This document shows positions 61,045 through 64,000 of a stretch of 64,000 bases of DNA, in pieces. Position 1 is the stretch's first letter, and every line of letters begins with the position of its first letter. The position numbers and the translations under genes were made by a program. The notes beneath the pieces were generated by a model. That model was not told the DNA's origin, made no database searches, and was given only the letters and a program-made list of their open reading frames with translations. Source of the DNA: an uncultured Collinsella sp. (GTDB taxonomy: Bacteria > Actinomycetota > Coriobacteriia > Coriobacteriales > Coriobacteriaceae); contig CABRHS010000003.1 in the NCBI GenBank assembly GCA_902470815.1, positions 62,001 to 126,000 of the forward strand, read 5' to 3'.

Positions 61045-63618
61045 ATGAGAATCGACAAGCTTGCCGTGACCTCGCGGGAGGCGCTGCAGAGCGCCATCGG
61101 CATCGCGGCCGATGCGCAGGCCGGGGCGGTGGAGCCTATCCACTTGCTCGCGGCCCTGCTCAACGGGGGCGAACGCAACATCTCCGTCATAATCGAGCGC
61201 ATCGGCGCCGATCCTGCCCGGCTCGCGAGCGCGACCCAGGCGGCCATCGATCGAGCTCCCAAGGTCGAGGGGGTCCAGCAGCAGCTCTCGCGTGATCTTA
61301 CGCGCGTGCTCGACCGTGCGGAGAAGAAGGCCGCCAAGATGGGCGACAACTTCGTGGTGACCGAGCACCTGCTCATGGCGCTCGCCGAGGATAAGGGCGA
61401 GGCGGGCCGCATCTTGGCGGATGCCGGCGTGACGCGCGAGCGCATCGAGGAGGTCTACACGGAGCTTCGCGGTGACGACCGCGTGACCTCGGCCGATTCC
61501 AAGACCGAGTTCGAGGCCCTTGAGCAGTACGGCCGCAATATCTGCGACTTGGCGCGCGCCGGCAAGCTCGACCCTGTCATCGGCCGCACCGAGGAGATTC
61601 GGCGCACCATCCAGGTCCTCTCCCGCCGTACCAAGAACAACCCGGTGCTCATCGGCGAGCCCGGTGTGGGCAAGACCGCCATCGTGGAGGGCATCGCCCA
61701 ACGCATCGTGGCGGGCGACGTGCCCAGCACCCTGCGCGACCGCGACCTTATCGAGCTCGACATGAGCGCGCTGGTGGCGGGTGCCAAGTTCCGCGGTGAG
61801 TTCGAGGACCGCCTGAAGGCCGTGCTCAAGGAGGTCGAGAAGTCCGAGGGCCGTGTGATCCTGTTCATCGACGAGCTCCACACCATCGTGGGCGCCGGCG
61901 CCACGGAAGGATCCATGGACGCGGGCAACATCTTGAAGCCCGCGCTCGCCCGCGGCGACCTGCACGCGATCGGCGCCACAACGCTGGACGAGTACCGCAA
62001 GTACATCGAGAAGGATGCGGCCCTCGCCCGCCGTTTCCAGCAGGTGTTCGTTGGCGAGCCCAGCGTGGAGGACACTATCTCCATCCTGCGCGGCCTGAAG
62101 GAGAAGTACGAGATCTTCCATGGCGTGCGCATCACCGACGGTGCACTCGTGGCCGCCGCCGATCTCTCGAGCCGTTACATCGCCGACCGTTTCCTGCCCG
62201 ATAAGGCCATCGACCTGGTGGACGAGGCGGCCAGTCGTCTGCGCATGGAGCTCGACTCCATGCCCGTCGAGATCGACGCCATCACGCGTCAGCTCACGCA
62301 GATGCAGATCGAGGAGCAGGCGCTCATGAAGGAGAGCGACGAGGCTTCGAGGGAGCGCCTGGATGCGCTGCGTCAGGACATCGCCGAGGTCCAAGAGAAG
62401 CTCAACGTCGCCAAGGCCGGCTGGCTCAACCAAAAGAACGCCATCGACCGTGTTCAGGAGCTCAAGGCCCAGCTGGACGAGGCCCGCGGCGAGGAGGAGC
62501 GCGCCACGCGCGAGGGCGATCTTGCCCGCGCCTCCGAGCTGCGCTTCAGCGTGATCCCGGGGCTCGAGTCCCAGGTGCGCGAGGGCGAGGAGATGCTCGC
62601 GGCGCAGAAGGAGGGGGAGAACTCCCTTAAGGAGGAGGTCACCTCCGACGAGATCGCCGAGGTGGTGAGCTCGTGGACAGGCGTGCCGGTGGCGAAGATG
62701 ATGCAGGGCGAGCTCGAGAAGCTGCAGGGCCTCGAGGAGCAACTGCACGAGCGCGTCATCGGTCAGGATGAGGCCGTGCGCGCCGTCGCCGCCGCCGTGC
62801 GCCGCAGTCGCGCCGGGCTCTCCGATCCAGACCGCCCCATCGGCAGCTTCTTCTTCCTCGGACCCACCGGCGTGGGCAAGACCGAGCTCGCCAAGGCGCT
62901 CGCCGAGTGCCTGTTCGACGACGAGCGAGCGCTCGTGCGCATCGACATGTCCGAGTACATGGAGAAGTTCAGCGTCCAGCGCCTCATCGGTGCCCCTCCC
63001 GGATACGTGGGGTATGACGAGGGCGGTCAACTTACCGAGGCCGTGCGCCGCCGCCCGTATTCCGTCATCCTGCTCGACGAGATGGAGAAGGCGCACCCGG
63101 ATGTGTTCAACGTGCTGCTCCAGGTACTCGACGACGGTCGCCTCACGGACGGCCAGGGCCGTCAGGTGAGCTTCAAGAACACAATCATCATCATGACGAG
63201 CAACGTCGGCTCGAGTGCGATCGCCGAGAACGCGGGTCATGACGACGCTGAGATGCGTCGCCAGGTGGATGAGGCCATGAGCCACACGTTCAGGCCCGAG
63301 TTCCTGAACCGCATCGACGACATCGTGGTGTTCCACCCGCTCGGCATGGCCCAGATCGAGAAGATCGTCGACATACAGCTCGCCGACGTGCGCGCCCGCC
63401 TCGCGAAGGAGCGCATGACGCTCGTAATCTCGCCTGAGGCCAAGCAGGCACTCGCAGAGGGCGGCCTGGATCCCGTCTACGGCGCCCGCCCGCTCAAGCG
63501 TCTCATTCAGCGCGAAGTGGTCGACGCCATCGCCCGCGCCATAATCGAGGGCCGCGTGCGCGAGGGCGACGAGGTGAAGATCGACGTCGACGGGGACGGC
63601 TCGTTCGTCGTCGCGTAA
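61045..63618 (+). CDS. clpB: ClpB disaggregase
   Basis: This 857-residue AAA+ chaperone dissolves protein aggregates with DnaK. It has an N-terminal Clp repeat domain (1-140), AAA-1 with GEPGVGKTAIVEG and VILFIDELHTIVGAG, a coiled-coil middle domain (about 400-520) and AAA-2 with GPTGVGKTELAKAL and VILLDEMEKAHPDV. The middle domain separates it from ClpA/ClpC. ATG 61045 has GAGAGAGGGTG upstream; GTG 61009 would read through a repeat. It shares the presumed HspR motif with dnaK. Confidence 0.96.
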   Translation: MRIDKLAVTSREALQSAIGIAADAQAGAVEPIHLLAALLNGGERNISVIIERIGADPARLASATQAAIDRAPKVEGVQQQLSRDLTRVLDRAEKKAAKMGDNFVVTEHLLMALAEDKGEAGRILADAGVTRERIEEVYTELRGDDRVTSADSKTEFEALEQYGRNICDLARAGKLDPVIGRTEEIRRTIQVLSRRTKNNPVLIGEPGVGKTAIVEGIAQRIVAGDVPSTLRDRDLIELDMSALVAGAKFRGEFEDRLKAVLKEVEKSEGRVILFIDELHTIVGAGATEGSMDAGNILKPALARGDLHAIGATTLDEYRKYIEKDAALARRFQQVFVGEPSVEDTISILRGLKEKYEIFHGVRITDGALVAAADLSSRYIADRFLPDKAIDLVDEAASRLRMELDSMPVEIDAITRQLTQMQIEEQALMKESDEASRERLDALRQDIAEVQEKLNVAKAGWLNQKNAIDRVQELKAQLDEARGEEERATREGDLARASELRFSVIPGLESQVREGEEMLAAQKEGENSLKEEVTSDEIAEVVSSWTGVPVAKMMQGELEKLQGLEEQLHERVIGQDEAVRAVAAAVRRSRAGLSDPDRPIGSFFFLGPTGVGKTELAKALAECLFDDERALVRIDMSEYMEKFSVQRLIGAPPGYVGYDEGGQLTEAVRRRPYSVILLDEMEKAHPDVFNVLLQVLDDGRLTDGQGRQVSFKNTIIIMTSNVGSSAIAENAGHDDAEMRRQVDEAMSHTFRPEFLNRIDDIVVFHPLGMAQIEKIVDIQLADVRARLAKERMTLVISPEAKQALAEGGLDPVYGARPLKRLIQREVVDAIARAIIEGRVREGDEVKIDVDGDGSFVVA

Positions 63619-63637
63619 GAAATGCCGCATTGACGAT

Positions 63638-63676
63638 GGGCGCTGGTTGCGTGCTGCAGCCGGCGCCCGTTTTTTT
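63638..63676 (+). terminator. clpB terminator
   Basis: GGGCGC and GCGCCC arms, extended inward by GG/CC pairs, are followed by GTTTTTTT. The stem begins 20 bases after the stop. Confidence 0.88.
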
Positions 63677-63743
63677 CAAGGCCCGATTGGCAGCCCGGGC
63701 TTGCGGGCATACTCGCAATGACGCTTTCAGATCGGAGGTCGTG

Positions 63744-64000
63744 ATGAACGCCAAGCGAATCGCCCGCCCGCTCGTCGCCTGTATTGCGCTGATGATCGGC
63801 CTTGCCGGATGCGGGGGTTCGACTGATCCCGCCGGCTCCGCAACGCCCGGTCCATCACAGGGTTTGGATGCAAGCGCAACGCCCGCCCAGCGCGCCGCGG
63901 CCTTGTACCAAGAAGCGGTCTCTCATCCTCAGTCGTATTTCGGTCTCCCTGAGCATCCTGAGGGTACGGGTGGATCTGATGTTCCGGCATTCGACTACGC
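63744..64000 (+). CDS. lipoprotein, 3' truncated by the window end
   Basis: The first 85 codons are visible. A lipoprotein signal peptide (LVACIALMIGLAGC) ends in the lipobox LAGC and is followed by a Gly/Ser/Thr/Pro linker and a segment starting TPAQRAAALYQEAVSHPQSY. GGAGG stands five bases before ATG 63744. It would be exported and lipid-anchored to the membrane. The functional domain lies beyond the window, so no function is assigned. Confidence 0.85.
   Translation, partial: MNAKRIARPLVACIALMIGLAGCGGSTDPAGSATPGPSQGLDASATPAQRAAALYQEAVSHPQSYFGLPEHPEGTGGSDVPAFDY

Noticed and set aside
60853..63630. 925-codon open frame on the - strand
   Set aside because: It is antisense to clpB, without any recognisable domain.

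Overview
The window is a GC-rich bacterial chromosome segment. Dense short-spaced operons, GTG/TTG starts, and the combination of rubrerythrin, bacterial-type ferredoxin, MerR-type HspR, LPxTG-type surface proteins and many PTS/RpiR sugar loci point to an anaerobic gut Coriobacteriia member, most likely Collinsella or a close relative. That assignment is inferred from gene content, since no 16S rRNA is present. Forty-six protein genes, two tRNAs and one SRP RNA are called. Almost everything is on the + strand; only an acyltransferase, lemA, one RpiR regulator and a ferredoxin are on the - strand.

Layout. 1-6.4 kb: the end of a DUF362/ferredoxin protein, two hemolysin-type membrane proteins separated by a long inverted repeat, a small protein resembling the N-terminal domain of cyanophycin synthetase, a YtxH protein, a PRC-barrel protein and a NodB-fold protein lacking its metal ligands. 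6.5-9.8 kb: a divalent-metal module made of an MgtE-like regulatory protein and an NRAMP homolog whose ion-site residues look like the NRAMP-related magnesium transporters (NRMT). 9.8-17.3 kb: a LytTR regulator with a SnoaL/NTF2-like N-terminus, a direct-repeat operator, and a 2,082-residue LPGTG surface protein. 17.5-20.2 kb: OatA-type acyltransferase and LemA (- strand). 20.3-27 kb: TetR regulator, tRNA-Ser, a TadA-glycerate kinase fusion, SRP RNA and a heterodimeric ABC exporter. 27-33.5 kb: an alpha-glucoside PTS permease, a GH4 6-phospho-alpha-glucosidase, a small membrane protein, two RpiR regulators and a UMF1-type MFS permease. 33.6-40.9 kb: QueT behind a strong terminator, a glycosyltransferase, a LytS/LytR-type two-component system, a phosphodiesterase, tRNA-Asp, an Rrf2 regulator, a MutY-like glycosylase and rubrerythrin. 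41-45.5 kb: a transglutaminase-like/F5-8C surface protein and a small membrane protein. 45.6-51.3 kb: DNA repair genes rmuC, nth and mfd. 51.5-55.3 kb: divergent RpiR regulator and beta-glucoside locus (GH1, EIIBC). 55.4-63.6 kb: ferredoxin and the heat-shock set dnaK, grpE, dnaJ, hspR, a cysteine-rich small protein and clpB, with a shared motif upstream of dnaK and clpB. The window ends in a truncated lipoprotein gene.

How it fits together. Two independent PTS/phospho-glycosidase loci with RpiR regulators import and cleave alpha- and beta-glucosides. Two LytTR regulators occur: one orphan beside the giant adhesin, one in a two-component pair. The heat-shock genes look like one HspR regulon. 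Two families of short dispersed repeats lie in intergenic DNA, and one copy supplies the dnaJ stop codon.
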